From NCBI RefSeq assembly GCF_008642355.1, contig NZ_CP029193.1:1-64000 (forward strand): a stretch of DNA of 64,000 bases. The letters run 5' to 3'. Within the stretch, counting starts at the first letter, position 1. The number at the start of each line of letters is the position of its first letter. The notes beneath the pieces were generated by a model. The model saw only the letters and a program-made list of their open reading frames with translations, was not told where the DNA came from and made no database searches. Origin of the DNA: Streptomyces venezuelae. Lineage in GTDB: Bacteria; Actinomycetota; Actinomycetes; Streptomycetales; Streptomycetaceae. The translations under genes and the position numbers were made by a program. Below, piece by piece: positions 18,279-26,988 of the stretch.

Positions 18279-19040
18279 TCAGCCCGTGCCGAGCTTGAAG
18301 CCGACGCCGCGTACGGTGACGACCCAGCCGTTGCCGCCGAGTTTTCCGCGCAGGCTGCTGACGTGGGTGTCGATGGTGCGGCGCGACCAGGAGTCGCCCC
18401 ACACCTGCTGCAGGAGCTGCTTGCGCGGGATGACCGTGTCGGGCTGGGCGGCCAGCAGGCACAGCAGGTCGAACTCCTTGCGGGTCAGGGCGACGGCGTG
18501 GCCGTCGACGGTGACCTGGCGGGAGTCGACGTCGATGCGCAGCCGGCCCAGGTCCAGTTCGCGGGCGGCGGCGGGCTGCCAGCGGGTGCGGCGCATCACC
18601 GCTTCGATACGGGCGATCAGTTCGCGCAGCCCGTAGGGCTTGGTGACGTAGTCGTCGGCGCCCGCGTGCAGGCCGAGCACACAGTCCAGTTCGGAGCGGC
18701 GGGCGGTGACGATGATGATGGGGACGCGGCTGACCTCGCGGATCGCGCGGCACACCTGAAGGCCGTCCAGGTCGGGCAGGTCGAGGTCGAGGAGGACCAG
18801 TTCGACGTCCTCGTAGGCCTGCAGGGCCGCGCTGCCGTGCCGCACGCCGACGGGGTCGTGGCCGTGGCGGCGCAGCTGGGCGGTGAGGGAGCCGGCCAGC
18901 GCCGCGTCGCCGTCGACGACCAGGATGCGCTGGCCGGTGGGGGCGCGGGCCGGCTGCGGGGTGCCCGGCTCGGCGGGGCGGGCACTGCCGGGCACGGCGG
19001 CGAAGGGCTCCAGCAGTGCCGGTGACGGTATGTGGCTCAT
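18279..19040 (-). CDS. OmpR-type atypical response regulator (JadR1-like)
   Basis: Protein of 253 residues with a receiver domain (residues about 40-150) and an OmpR winged helix (RKEFDLLCLLAAQPDTVIPR, then WSRRTIDTHVSSLRGKLGG). The receiver keeps the phosphoacceptor Asp region (LVLLDLDLPDLDG), Thr and Lys (TKPYG), but the acidic pair at the start of the domain reads VVDGD rather than VVDDD/E, so one metal-binding acid is missing. No histidine kinase is adjacent. JadR1 and Aur1P of angucycline clusters are such orphan regulators, and JadR1 responds to the end product. ATG 19040 is preceded by gggggagg. Confidence 0.82.
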   Translation of the reverse strand: MSHIPSPALLEPFAAVPGSARPAEPGTPQPARAPTGQRILVVDGDAALAGSLTAQLRRHGHDPVGVRHGSAALQAYEDVELVLLDLDLPDLDGLQVCRAIREVSRVPIIIVTARRSELDCVLGLHAGADDYVTKPYGLRELIARIEAVMRRTRWQPAAARELDLGRLRIDVDSRQVTVDGHAVALTRKEFDLLCLLAAQPDTVIPRKQLLQQVWGDSWSRRTIDTHVSSLRGKLGGNGWVVTVRGVGFKLGTG

Positions 19041-19114
19041 GCCTCCCCCGTTGGGTGTGCGGTGCCCGGACGGGCCGCCGGTGCGGGCGGCGGCCCGCCG
19101 CGGTCCGGGTGCGC

Positions 19115-19555
19115 CTACGGTTGCCGGGACGGCGGCCCCCCAAGGGGCCGGTCGGGGTTCAGGACCCACGCCGAGTCGTGCCGGGTGAAGCCCACGCGCG
19201 GGTAGTAGCCGGTGGCGGCGGGCGCCGACAGGAGCACCACCTTGGCGTCGGGGGCCTGGCGGCGGGTCTCCTCCATCAGGGCCAGGCCCACCCCCGAGCG
19301 CTGGTGGTCGCCGACCACGGCGATGTCGGAGAGGTAGGTGACGTAGGAGAAGTCGGAGATGCTGCGGGCGATGCCGATCAGGGTGCCGTCCGCCTCGCGG
19401 GCGACGACGACGAGGTTGGCCTCGCGCACCATCGCGGCCATCCGCTCACGGTCCGCCACCGGGCGGCGTTCGCCCAGGCCGGAGGCGTGGTAGACGGCCA
19501 GGACCTCGTCCAGGTCGAGGTCCTGGCCGTTGACGCGTTCAGTCTTCCAGCTCAT
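19115..19555 (-). CDS. GNAT N-acetyltransferase (FzmQ/KinN-like)
   Basis: Acetyl-CoA-dependent acyltransferase of 146 residues. The GNAT acetyl-CoA loop is DIAVVGDHQRSGVGLALMEE (residues about 75-95), followed by YYPRVGF. It overlaps the stop of the adenylosuccinate-lyase-like gene by 17 bp. In fosfazinomycin and kinamycin pathways, a GNAT acetylates hydrazinosuccinate before the lyase removes fumarate to give acetylhydrazine, so this gene and the lyase form one functional pair. Confidence 0.82.
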   Translation of the reverse strand: MSWKTERVNGQDLDLDEVLAVYHASGLGERRPVADRERMAAMVREANLVVVAREADGTLIGIARSISDFSYVTYLSDIAVVGDHQRSGVGLALMEETRRQAPDAKVVLLSAPAATGYYPRVGFTRHDSAWVLNPDRPLGGPPSRQP

Positions 19556-20828
19556 CGAGCATCTCCAATCGGCGCCGTATGACGTCGTGGTGGACGAGGA
19601 AGCGTTCGGGCCGCGGCTCTTCGCGCAGCTCGACGCCCTCGGTGGCCAAGGTGTCCCTGAAGGGGGTGCCGGTGGCCGCCGTGCGGTTGGCGGCGGCCTG
19701 CGCGCGGCGGTAGGCGTGCTCGCGCTCGGTGCCGTCGCCGAGCAGGTCGACCAGGACGGCCGAACTGTAGATGAGGCCGTGGGTGCGCTCCAGTGCCGCG
19801 CGCATCGCCTCGGGCCGTACGGTGAGGTGGGCCAGGAGTTCTTCGGCCTTGGTGGCCTGGAAGTGGGCCACGGCCAGGCTGTCGGGCAGGATGACCCGCT
19901 CCACGGACTGGTGGGCCAGGTCGCGCTCGTGCCACAGCGCGACGTCCTCCAGGGCGGTGGTGGCGTAGCCGCGCAGCAGGCGGGCCAGGCCGCACAGCCG
20001 CTCGCTGGTGGTGGGGTTGCGTTTGTGGGGCATGGCGCTGGAGCCCTGGTAGGCGGGGGCGCGTTGTTCCTCGACCTCGGCGACCTCGGTGCGCTGCAAC
20101 AGCCGCATCTCCAGGGCGATCTGTTCGACGCAGGCCCCCAACGCGGCCACCGCCTGCACCAGTTGGGCGTGGCGGTCGCGGGCGACGACCTGGCTGGGCG
20201 CGGGCTCGATGCCAAGACCCAGGGACTGGCACACGTACTGTTCGACGAAGGGGTCGATGAGGGCGTAGGTGCCCACCGAGCCGGAGACGGTGCCGACGGC
20301 GACGGCTTCGCGGGCGGCGGCCAGGCGGGTCAGGGAGCGGTCGATGGCGAAGGCGTAGCCGGCGAGTTTGTGGCCGAAGGTGGTCGGCTCGGCGTGGATG
20401 CCGTGGGTGCGGCCGACCATGAGGGTGTCGAAGTGTTCCAGGGCGCGCGTGACCAGGGTGCGGCGCAGGCGGCGGGCGGCCGCGCTCAGCAGGTCGGTGG
20501 CTCGGGCCAGGGTGTGCCCGAGTGCGGTGTCGACCAGGTCGTAGCTGGTCATGCCGAGGTGGACCCAGCGGGCGGAGGCTTCGGGGATGTTCTCGCAGTA
20601 GGCGGCGAGGAAGGAGAGGACTTCGTGGTCGCGGTCCTTCTCGATCTCGGCGATGCGCTGGGCGAGCGGCACGGGGGCGCGGCGCATGTCGCGTACCGCG
20701 TCCTCGGGGACGTGTCCCAGGCGCACCTGTGCCTCGGTGGCGAGGATCTCGACGCGGACCCAGGTGGCGTAGCGGTGCTGGTCGCTGAAGAGTTCCGCCA
20801 TCTCGGGCAGGGTGTATCGGGCAATCAT
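19539..20828 (-). CDS. Adenylosuccinate-lyase-like enzyme (FzmR/KinM-like)
   Basis: Fumarase/aspartase superfamily lyase of 429 residues, closest in layout to PurB: HLGMTSYDLVDTAL near residue 90, GRTHGIHAEPTTFG near 140, and the GSSAMPHKRNP signature near 265. Housekeeping purB is not expected here, and the neighbours (GNAT, glutamine-synthetase-like ligase, amidase) match the fosfazinomycin/kinamycin hydrazine cassette, in which the lyase cleaves N-acetylhydrazinosuccinate to fumarate and acetylhydrazine. ATG 20828 is taken as start, 64 bp after the ligase stop. Confidence 0.85.
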   Translation of the reverse strand: MIARYTLPEMAELFSDQHRYATWVRVEILATEAQVRLGHVPEDAVRDMRRAPVPLAQRIAEIEKDRDHEVLSFLAAYCENIPEASARWVHLGMTSYDLVDTALGHTLARATDLLSAAARRLRRTLVTRALEHFDTLMVGRTHGIHAEPTTFGHKLAGYAFAIDRSLTRLAAAREAVAVGTVSGSVGTYALIDPFVEQYVCQSLGLGIEPAPSQVVARDRHAQLVQAVAALGACVEQIALEMRLLQRTEVAEVEEQRAPAYQGSSAMPHKRNPTTSERLCGLARLLRGYATTALEDVALWHERDLAHQSVERVILPDSLAVAHFQATKAEELLAHLTVRPEAMRAALERTHGLIYSSAVLVDLLGDGTEREHAYRRAQAAANRTAATGTPFRDTLATEGVELREEPRPERFLVHHDVIRRRLEMLDELED

Positions 20829-20892
20829 GCAACGGCCTCTGTTCTGCGGGTGGTGGGTACGCCGGCGGTCGGGACGCAGGGGGCGGGCGGGC

Positions 20893-22392
20893 TCAGTACG
20901 CCTCGAAGTACTCGCGCTGTTCCCAGGCGGTGACCTGGTCGGGGCTGGTGCCGGTGGTGGCGCACCAGGTTTCGTAGCGGCGCAGTTCGCTCTCCTTGAG
21001 CCGGGTGAGGCAGGCGGCCAGCGGGCGGCCCAGGAGCTGGTCGGCGCGGCCTGCGGTGAAGGCGGCCAGGGCTTCTGCCAGGGACTGCGGTACGTGCTGT
21101 GCGGCGGCCGGGGCGGGGTGGTCGCCGTCCGGAGTGCCGGTCAGGCCGGTGAGGCCGGCGAAGAGCTGGGCGGCGATGGCGAGGTAGGGGTTGGCGCACG
21201 GTTCGCCGCTGCGGTTTTCGATGTGGGCGCCGGTGCCGCCGCCGACCATGCGGAGCATGACGCTGCGGTCCTCCATGGACCAGTCCATGCGGGTGGGGGC
21301 CAGCGCGTGGCGGGAGTTGAGGCGGCGGTAGCCGTTGACGGTGGGCACCGAGAGCAGGAACAGCTCCCTGCTGTGGGCGAGCAGGCCGTCCGCGTACGCC
21401 TTGGCCTGCGGGGACAGGCCGCCCGCTGGGCCGTCGGCGGCGAAGAGGTTGCGGCCGCTTCCGGTGTCCAGGACGGACTGGTGCAGGTGCCAGCCGCTGG
21501 GGTCGAAGGCGTCCAGGCGCGGCTGGGACATGAAGGAGGCGTGGTGGCCGCGGCGGGCGCACCAGCGTTTGGTGGCGGTGCGGAACAGCAGCATGGCGTC
21601 GGCGGTGTCCAGGGCGGACATCGGGCTGAAGGTGGACTCGACCTGGCCGGGGCCCGATTCGTGCTCCATGGAGCGCAGTGGCAGGCCGAGTGCGGCCAGG
21701 TGCAGGGCCAGCGGGTCGGTGATGTGGGCGACGGAGTCGTAGCGGGCGTCCAGGTTGAACTGGTAGCCGGCGTTCATCGCCGCGACGCGGGGCGCCTCGC
21801 CCTGCAGGCCGAAGCCGTTGCCGGTGTTGCCGGGCGCCTCGTCCAGGAGGCGGGTGAGGTACCACTCGACTTCCAGGCCGGTGACCGGGGTGTAGCCGTG
21901 GGCGGTGTACTGGTCGGTCAGGCGGCGCAGCACGGCGCGGGAGGACAGCGGGTGGGCCGTGCCCTCGCGCAGGTATTCGTCGCCGATGACCCAGGCGGTG
22001 CGCGGCTGGGTGTCGGGCAGGAGCTGGAAGGTGAGCGGGTCGGGTACGAGGATGAAGTTGCCGGCGCCGGCGAGTTCTTCGATGCCCAGGCCGGGGTCGC
22101 CCAGGAAGTCGACGGCGATGGCGTGGCCGGTGTCGAAGAGGAAGGGGCCGGGGCTGAAGTTCATGCCGTTGCGCAGCACGGAGCGGAAGGTGTCCGCGGT
22201 CAGGGTCTTGGAGCGGGCCAGGCCGTGGGGGTCGCAGAAGGCCAGGCGGACGAAGTCGATGTGGTCGAGGTCGGCCTCGATCTGTTCGGCGGCGGCGAAC
22301 TGCTCCTGGCTCCACAGGTGGTGGTCGGCGACGAAGGAGGGGGCGCCGACGGCGTCCTGGGCGGCGACGGAGCGCCATGCGCGGGTGTACAT
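20893..22392 (-). CDS. Glutamine-synthetase-like hydrazine-glutamate ligase
   Basis: GS-fold ligase of 499 residues. The GS catalytic signatures are visible: VTGLEVEWYLTR near residue 165, SGWHLHQSV near 295 and a VNGYRRLN segment near 345 (compare the glutamine-synthetase ATP/glutamate site). Homologues FzmN/KinL join free hydrazine to the gamma-carboxyl of glutamate, making glutamylhydrazine as a safe carrier of the N-N unit. Lies 3 bp after the amidase stop. A role as ordinary glutamine synthetase or gamma-glutamylpolyamine synthetase is less likely given the neighbours. Confidence 0.83.
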   Translation of the reverse strand: MYTRAWRSVAAQDAVGAPSFVADHHLWSQEQFAAAEQIEADLDHIDFVRLAFCDPHGLARSKTLTADTFRSVLRNGMNFSPGPFLFDTGHAIAVDFLGDPGLGIEELAGAGNFILVPDPLTFQLLPDTQPRTAWVIGDEYLREGTAHPLSSRAVLRRLTDQYTAHGYTPVTGLEVEWYLTRLLDEAPGNTGNGFGLQGEAPRVAAMNAGYQFNLDARYDSVAHITDPLALHLAALGLPLRSMEHESGPGQVESTFSPMSALDTADAMLLFRTATKRWCARRGHHASFMSQPRLDAFDPSGWHLHQSVLDTGSGRNLFAADGPAGGLSPQAKAYADGLLAHSRELFLLSVPTVNGYRRLNSRHALAPTRMDWSMEDRSVMLRMVGGGTGAHIENRSGEPCANPYLAIAAQLFAGLTGLTGTPDGDHPAPAAAQHVPQSLAEALAAFTAGRADQLLGRPLAACLTRLKESELRRYETWCATTGTSPDQVTAWEQREYFEAY

Positions 22393-22395
22393 GGG

Positions 22396-23802
22396 TCAGG
22401 GGGTCCTTTCGGTGGCGGGGACGAGCGCGGGCCCGGAACGGGGCGGGGGCAGGGCTCCCAGCTCCCTTTCCAGGCGGTGGGCCACCGTCAGGACCAGGTC
22501 GTCGGCGCCGACGGGGCCCACGAGCTGGATGCCGGCGGGCAGTCCGGCGCCGGTCAGGCCGGCCGGGAGGGTCACCGCGGGCTGGCCGGTCATGTTGAAG
22601 GGGTAGGAGGCCGGTGACCAGGACAGCCAGAGCAGGTCGCGGGGGTCGGCCGCCCAGGGCGGGGCGATGGCGTTCAGGTCGAAGGGTTCGATGGGGACGG
22701 TGGCCATGGCCAGCAGGTGGTGGCGGCGCATCACCGCGCGCAGCCGGGTGCGCAGTTGCTGGCGGACTGCTTCGGCGCGCATCAGGGCGGCGGCGCTGAG
22801 GGTGCGGCCGTAGCGGACGATTTCCAGGCGGCCCGGATCGCAGTGTTCCTCGTCCTGGCGGGTGGTGCCGGCGGCTTCGGCGGCGGCCAGGATGTCGACG
22901 AGGGCGGGGTAGAGGTCGTCGCAGCGCACCTGGACGGGTTCGACGTGGTGGCCCTGGTCCTTGAGGGCGTCCCTCGCCTGTTCGGTGACCTTGCGGATCT
23001 CGTCGGTGGTGCCCTCGTACTCGATCCATCCGATGTGCTGGCGGCGGCGGTGGGTGGGCAGGTCGATGGAGCCGAGGCCGGAGTCGGGGTCGGCGGGGTG
23101 GGGGCCTGCGATGACGGCGGCCAGGGCGGCCGCGTCGGTGACGGTGCGGGCCAGGGTGCCCTGGTGGGCGAGGCGGTCGACGCCGTTGGGGACATAGGGG
23201 ACGCGCCCGTAGGAGGGTTTGTAGCCGGCCACGCCGCAGAACGCGGCGGGGATACGGATGGAGCCGGCGCCGTCGGTGGCCAGGGCGCCCTCGCCCAGCT
23301 GGGTGGCGACCGCCGCGGCCGCTCCGCCGCTGGAGCCGCCCGCGGTCAGGTGGGGGGCGTAGGGGTTGGCGGTGGGCGGGGCGGTGCGGCTGAGGGTGGC
23401 GGCGCTCCAGCCGTACTCGCTGGTGGTGGTCTTGCCGATGATGACGGCGCCGGCGGCGCGCAGCCGGGCGACGGCCGGGGCGTCCTTTTGGGGGCGGTGG
23501 TTGGGCAGCAGCGAGCCGCGGGTGGTGGGCAGGTCGCGGGTCTGCAGGAGGTCCTTGACGGAGACCGTGACGCCAAGAAGCGGGGCGCCCTGCCAGGCGT
23601 GGGCGCCGCGTTGGCGGATGCGGCGGTCGGCGTGCTCGGCGGCGCGCAGCGCCTCGTCGCCGGCGGCGGTGACGAACGCGCCCAGGGTGTCGTGTTCGCG
23701 TACGGCGTCCAGTACGGAGTGCACGTGCGCGACGACGGTCGTCTCCCCCCGCCGCAGCCGCGCGGTGAGCTCCCCGATCGCCCCGGTCGCCCCGGCGGTC
23801 AT
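22396..23802 (-). CDS. Amidase-signature hydrolase (acetylhydrazine hydrolase)
   Basis: Amidase-signature enzyme of 468 residues with the Ser-cisSer-Lys triad: Lys in TVSVKDLL (near 80), the GGSSGGAAAA loop (near 155) and DGAGSIRIPAAF (near 175). FzmO-type amidases release hydrazine from acetylhydrazine, providing the substrate of the downstream ligase. Start ATG 23802 overlaps the stop of the upstream large protein (ATGA). An indole-acetamide or allophanate hydrolase role would not fit this operon. Confidence 0.82.
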   Translation of the reverse strand: MTAGATGAIGELTARLRRGETTVVAHVHSVLDAVREHDTLGAFVTAAGDEALRAAEHADRRIRQRGAHAWQGAPLLGVTVSVKDLLQTRDLPTTRGSLLPNHRPQKDAPAVARLRAAGAVIIGKTTTSEYGWSAATLSRTAPPTANPYAPHLTAGGSSGGAAAAVATQLGEGALATDGAGSIRIPAAFCGVAGYKPSYGRVPYVPNGVDRLAHQGTLARTVTDAAALAAVIAGPHPADPDSGLGSIDLPTHRRRQHIGWIEYEGTTDEIRKVTEQARDALKDQGHHVEPVQVRCDDLYPALVDILAAAEAAGTTRQDEEHCDPGRLEIVRYGRTLSAAALMRAEAVRQQLRTRLRAVMRRHHLLAMATVPIEPFDLNAIAPPWAADPRDLLWLSWSPASYPFNMTGQPAVTLPAGLTGAGLPAGIQLVGPVGADDLVLTVAHRLERELGALPPPRSGPALVPATERTP

Positions 23803-25844
23803 CGTGGGACGCCCTGGGGGGCGGGGGCGGTGGGGCCGTCCGTGCCGGGGGGCGTGCCGGTGATGGTGTGCCAGTGCCAGGGGGCGTCGAAGGCGGTGAC
23901 CTCGACGGGGGTGCCGGCCAGGGTCAGTTCGGCGGCCAGGGTGGTGGCGCGGGCGATGAAGCGGGAGGCGCGGTGGGCGGCGAGCAGGTCCGGCTCGGTG
24001 AAGGGGGCACCGGCGCAGCGCAGCAGGCGCAGGTCGACGAAGCCGTTGAAGGTGCGTCCGGCGACCTCGACGGGCTGCGGGGAGCGGATGGAGAAACGCA
24101 CCTGGTTGCTGACGTGCCCGTGGTGGTGCTGGTCGGAGAAGAACGCGATGTCGGGGATGGTGGGCGGCACGAAGTGGTCGCGGGCCACCACGGCGGGGTG
24201 GCGGGGCAGGTTGCCGGGCACGAAGTGCCAGGAGTTGTACTGCATGCGGGAGGACATCGCCCAGGCGGCGTCCGCCATCGCCTCGACCGAGTCGCCGAAG
24301 TGGGCCCGTGCCTGGGGGCGGGGCACCACGCAGCAGAAGTAGTGGGTGATGTCCCAGCCGCAGATCTCCGCCCAGCTCTCGGCGCGCAGCGCCTTGATGA
24401 GGGCGGGCAGGGAGCGCATGCCGCGGCTCATGGCGAAGTCGGCGGCGAACACGTCGGCGATTGCCGTGACGCTCTCGTGGACGAGGGCTTCCAGGCCGGT
24501 GGCGTGCGAGCCGTGCGGGCGGGCGAGCCAGGCGGGGTCGGCGGCCGCGCTGTGCCCGAGTTCGTCCAGGGTGGTGCCGGCCAGCGGCAGGCGGGCGGCC
24601 AGGCGGCGGCTGAGTTCCTCGTCGCGGCGGCGTACCCCGTCGGTGCCGGCGGCGATGCGTTCCACCTTGTGCATCAGGGTGCCGTGGATCTCGCGGTAGA
24701 GGGGGACCTGGCGGATCACCTGGCGGCGGCGTGCGCCGAGCGCCTCGGCGAGGGTCTTGAGGTCCTCCACGCCGTGGGAGGCGGCGGGGGCGACCGGCTC
24801 GCCGGGCACGCTGTTGTAGGAGTGGCGGATGCGTTCCAGCATGGCGGCGACGTGGTCGATGCTCAGCTGGGTGCCGTTGGCCTCCTCCACCCGGCCGGCG
24901 CCGGCGGAGCGGATGAGCAGGGTCAGGCCGATGACCAGCTGCACGTCGTGGTCCGACCACAGTTCCAGGGGCAGTTGCTGCAGGCTGCTCAGGACGCAGT
25001 CGGGGTGTCCGGGCCACAGGGTCTTGCCGGTGAGGCTGTTCTGCTCCCGGAAGTTGGTGTACTGGCGGTGTTCTTGGTAGAGCACGAAGGGGGCGGTGCG
25101 CAGGGCCGCTTCCTTGGCCTGTTCCAGGAGTTCGTCGCGGCCCTTCTCGCCCTGGCGCTCCAGCCAGGCGCGGCAGTCGGCCAGGGTGCGGGCGGTGCGG
25201 GCGGCGGCGCGGCTCAGGTGGGCGTGGTGGGCGCGGGCGGCCTGCAGCGACCAGGGCACGCGCAGGACGCCGCCGACCAGGTGGCGGCGGTCCAGGGGGC
25301 CCTGGGCGGGGCCGCGCAGGACGATGCGGCCGGTGGTGGCCAGGGCGAGTTCGCCGACGAAGACGGGTTCCTCGGCGGCGGCTTCGTTGAGGTCGAGGGC
25401 CGGCACGGCGCCGGCGCTGACACTCTCGCTCTCGCCGGTGGCAGTGGCGGTGACGGTGGCGGTGTCGGTGGTGGTGTCTTCGCGCCAGGTCAGGCCCCAC
25501 AGGGCGTGGAGGGCGGCTTCCTCGGTGGTGGACAGGGCGCGCAGCTGTACCTGGGGCGGTACGTGGCCGTCGAGGCCGAGGAGGATGTCGAGGCTCGCGC
25601 GCAGGTCGGGGGCGGTGCGGGCGCGCTGCCAGACCCGTTCCAGGAGGGCGGGGAAGCCGGCGCCGGGCTCGCGAGTGCGGTCGGGGCCCGGCGCGGTGCC
25701 CGCGGCGGTGCCGAGCCGGCTGGGGCGGCGGCTGAGGCGCTTTCTGGCGTTGGCGGCGCGGCGGCTCTCGCGTTCGGCGGGGCCGTTCGTCCCGGTGGGG
25801 CCGCTTGTCTCGGCGGGGCCGCTCGTCGCGGCGGGGCCGGTCAT
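23799..25844 (-). CDS. Large uncharacterised protein, candidate N-N-forming enzyme
   Basis: Protein of 681 residues that I cannot assign to a well-known family. The first 75 residues are low-complexity (GPAATSGPAETSGP). The rest is soluble, helical and rich in His, Trp and Tyr (SWHFVPGN, SDQHHHGHVSNQV, WHWHTITG, GWDITHYFCCVVPRPQ). There is no ATP, FAD or NAD motif, while several His-rich stretches could hold iron or heme. It is translationally coupled both to the upstream di-cluster ferredoxin and to the amidase (ATGA overlaps on both sides). By position it is the best candidate for joining nitrite-derived nitrogen to aspartate to form hydrazinosuccinate, the step not covered by the other genes; this is inference (homologues would be FzmP/KinJ). 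Confidence 0.6.
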   Translation of the reverse strand: MTGPAATSGPAETSGPTGTNGPAERESRRAANARKRLSRRPSRLGTAAGTAPGPDRTREPGAGFPALLERVWQRARTAPDLRASLDILLGLDGHVPPQVQLRALSTTEEAALHALWGLTWREDTTTDTATVTATATGESESVSAGAVPALDLNEAAAEEPVFVGELALATTGRIVLRGPAQGPLDRRHLVGGVLRVPWSLQAARAHHAHLSRAAARTARTLADCRAWLERQGEKGRDELLEQAKEAALRTAPFVLYQEHRQYTNFREQNSLTGKTLWPGHPDCVLSSLQQLPLELWSDHDVQLVIGLTLLIRSAGAGRVEEANGTQLSIDHVAAMLERIRHSYNSVPGEPVAPAASHGVEDLKTLAEALGARRRQVIRQVPLYREIHGTLMHKVERIAAGTDGVRRRDEELSRRLAARLPLAGTTLDELGHSAAADPAWLARPHGSHATGLEALVHESVTAIADVFAADFAMSRGMRSLPALIKALRAESWAEICGWDITHYFCCVVPRPQARAHFGDSVEAMADAAWAMSSRMQYNSWHFVPGNLPRHPAVVARDHFVPPTIPDIAFFSDQHHHGHVSNQVRFSIRSPQPVEVAGRTFNGFVDLRLLRCAGAPFTEPDLLAAHRASRFIARATTLAAELTLAGTPVEVTAFDAPWHWHTITGTPPGTDGPTAPAPQGVPR

Positions 25845-26167
25845 GAGGTGCCCGCGGACAGGTCGATGTGGCTCCACAGGCTCGCGTCGGTGGGCTGCCA
25901 GTCCTCGTCGACGTAGATGCAGTCGACGGGGCACTCCAGGACGCAGGCGGGGCAGCCCGAGCACAGTTCGGGAATGATGACGACGTCAAGACCGCGGTCG
26001 AATATGGCGCCGAACTCCTCGGGACAGCTGCGCAGGCAGCTGTCGCAGGTGATGCACTCCGAGGTTTCTATGCGACGCGGTGGCTTCTTCCAGTTCTCGC
26101 CGCGAGTTCGCGCGGCGATCCGCTCGGAACGGGCGGATTTCGCCGCCGGCAATGCGTTCTCGCTCAC
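25841..26167 (-). CDS. Two-cluster [4Fe-4S] ferredoxin
   Basis: Ferredoxin of 108 residues with two classical cluster motifs, CITCDSCLRSCP (near residue 40) and CSGCPACVLECP (near 72), plus a 35-residue basic N-terminal extension. Start GTG 26167 follows an aagggtgag ribosome binding site. First gene of the hydrazine operon and coupled by ATGA overlap to the large uncharacterised protein, so it is the probable electron donor for that enzyme, for example in reducing nitrite or a nitroso intermediate. Confidence 0.88.
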   Translation of the reverse strand: MSENALPAAKSARSERIAARTRGENWKKPPRRIETSECITCDSCLRSCPEEFGAIFDRGLDVVIIPELCSGCPACVLECPVDCIYVDEDWQPTDASLWSHIDLSAGTS

Positions 26168-26273
26168 GGAACACTCACCCTTCGGGCCTTCGGGTCGGTT
26201 CGAGACGCCCACATCGTTACGACGGGGTCTCGACCACTCCATGAGCTTCGGTGGTGGCGTACTCGACTGCTTT

Positions 26274-26301
26274 GTTCAACCGGTGAATTGCTCGGTTGAA
26301 C
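26274..26301. promoter_or_regulatory. StrR-type inverted repeat (site 1)
   Basis: GTTCAACCG (26274-26282) and CGGTTGAAC (26293-26301), spaced by 10 bp. The StrR/NovG consensus is GTTCRACTG-N11-CRGTYGAAC; each half matches at 8 of 9 bases but the spacer is one shorter. Located between the ferredoxin-led hydrazine operon (start 26167) and the VOC gene (start 26386), so it could serve both. Confidence 0.6.
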
Positions 26302-26385
26302 GGCGGCGGGCGGTTCTACCGTCGTGCCCACACGCCGTCCCCACAGGGGTCCCACGGGGTTGGACCACGAACAGGAGCTGCCACG

Positions 26386-26850
26386 ATGCCTGCGACGCCG
26401 ACGCCGAAACTGATGACGTTCTTGACCTTCAGGAACCAGGCCGAGGAAGCGCTGGAGTTCTACACCGCGCTCTTCGACAACTCGAAGGTGCACCGGATGA
26501 TCCGGGCGCGGGCCGGGGAGCCGGGGTGGGAGGAAGGGACGTTGCAGCATGCCCTCTTCACACTCGACGGGCAGATGTTCATGTGCACGAACATGCCGCC
26601 GCCGGGAGCCGTTGGATACGATCTTGCGCCCTGGGATTCGTATGAGTTCTCCCCCGCGACCGCGATATACGTGCAGTGCGAATCGGAAAGCGAATTCGAT
26701 CGTTTCTACACGGCGCTTTCCGAGAAGGGTGAGGTCATCATGCCGGCGGGCGGGTACGAGTTCAGTGCCCGGTTCGCGTGGCTGACCGACCGGTTCGGGG
26801 TGTCGTGGCGCATCAATCTCGTGCCGGCCCGGGGCGCGCGCGCCCGGTGA
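26386..26850 (+). CDS. PhnB-like VOC-family protein
   Basis: Protein of 154 residues of the vicinal-oxygen-chelate superfamily, PhnB subgroup: TFLTFRNQAEEALEFYTALF near the N-terminus and a closing DRFGVSWRINL. These proteins hold two beta-alpha-beta modules that may bind metal or small ligands; members include bleomycin-resistance-like binders and isomerases. Divergent from the hydrazine operon. Could be a resistance (product-binding) protein or have no pathway role. Start ATG 26386 has an aggag site upstream. Confidence 0.75.
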   Translation: MPATPTPKLMTFLTFRNQAEEALEFYTALFDNSKVHRMIRARAGEPGWEEGTLQHALFTLDGQMFMCTNMPPPGAVGYDLAPWDSYEFSPATAIYVQCESESEFDRFYTALSEKGEVIMPAGGYEFSARFAWLTDRFGVSWRINLVPARGARAR

Positions 26851-26883
26851 GAGGCAGCACGTGCAGCACGCGCCGCACGTGCA

Positions 26884-26938
26884 GCACACGGCTGAGGCCG
26901 GCCCGCCTCGGGGAGGGGGGCCGGCCTCAGCCGTGTGC
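26884..26938. terminator. Bidirectional terminator, 21-bp stem
   Basis: Perfect 21-bp inverted repeat (26884-26904 with 26918-26938; arms begin GCACACGGCTGAGG and end CAGCCGTGTGC) around a 13-base loop, between the convergent VOC and AhpD-like genes. Confidence 0.85.
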
Positions 26939-26988
26939 GGGTGCCGGTCGGCGGGCGCGCGGTGCCGGTCGGCGGGTGCGGGGCCGGG

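Noticed and set aside
19539..22392. Housekeeping purine and glutamine metabolism genes (purB, glnA)
   Set aside because: Found in one operon with GNAT, amidase and ferredoxin, the set known from hydrazine pathways, and inside a PKS cluster.
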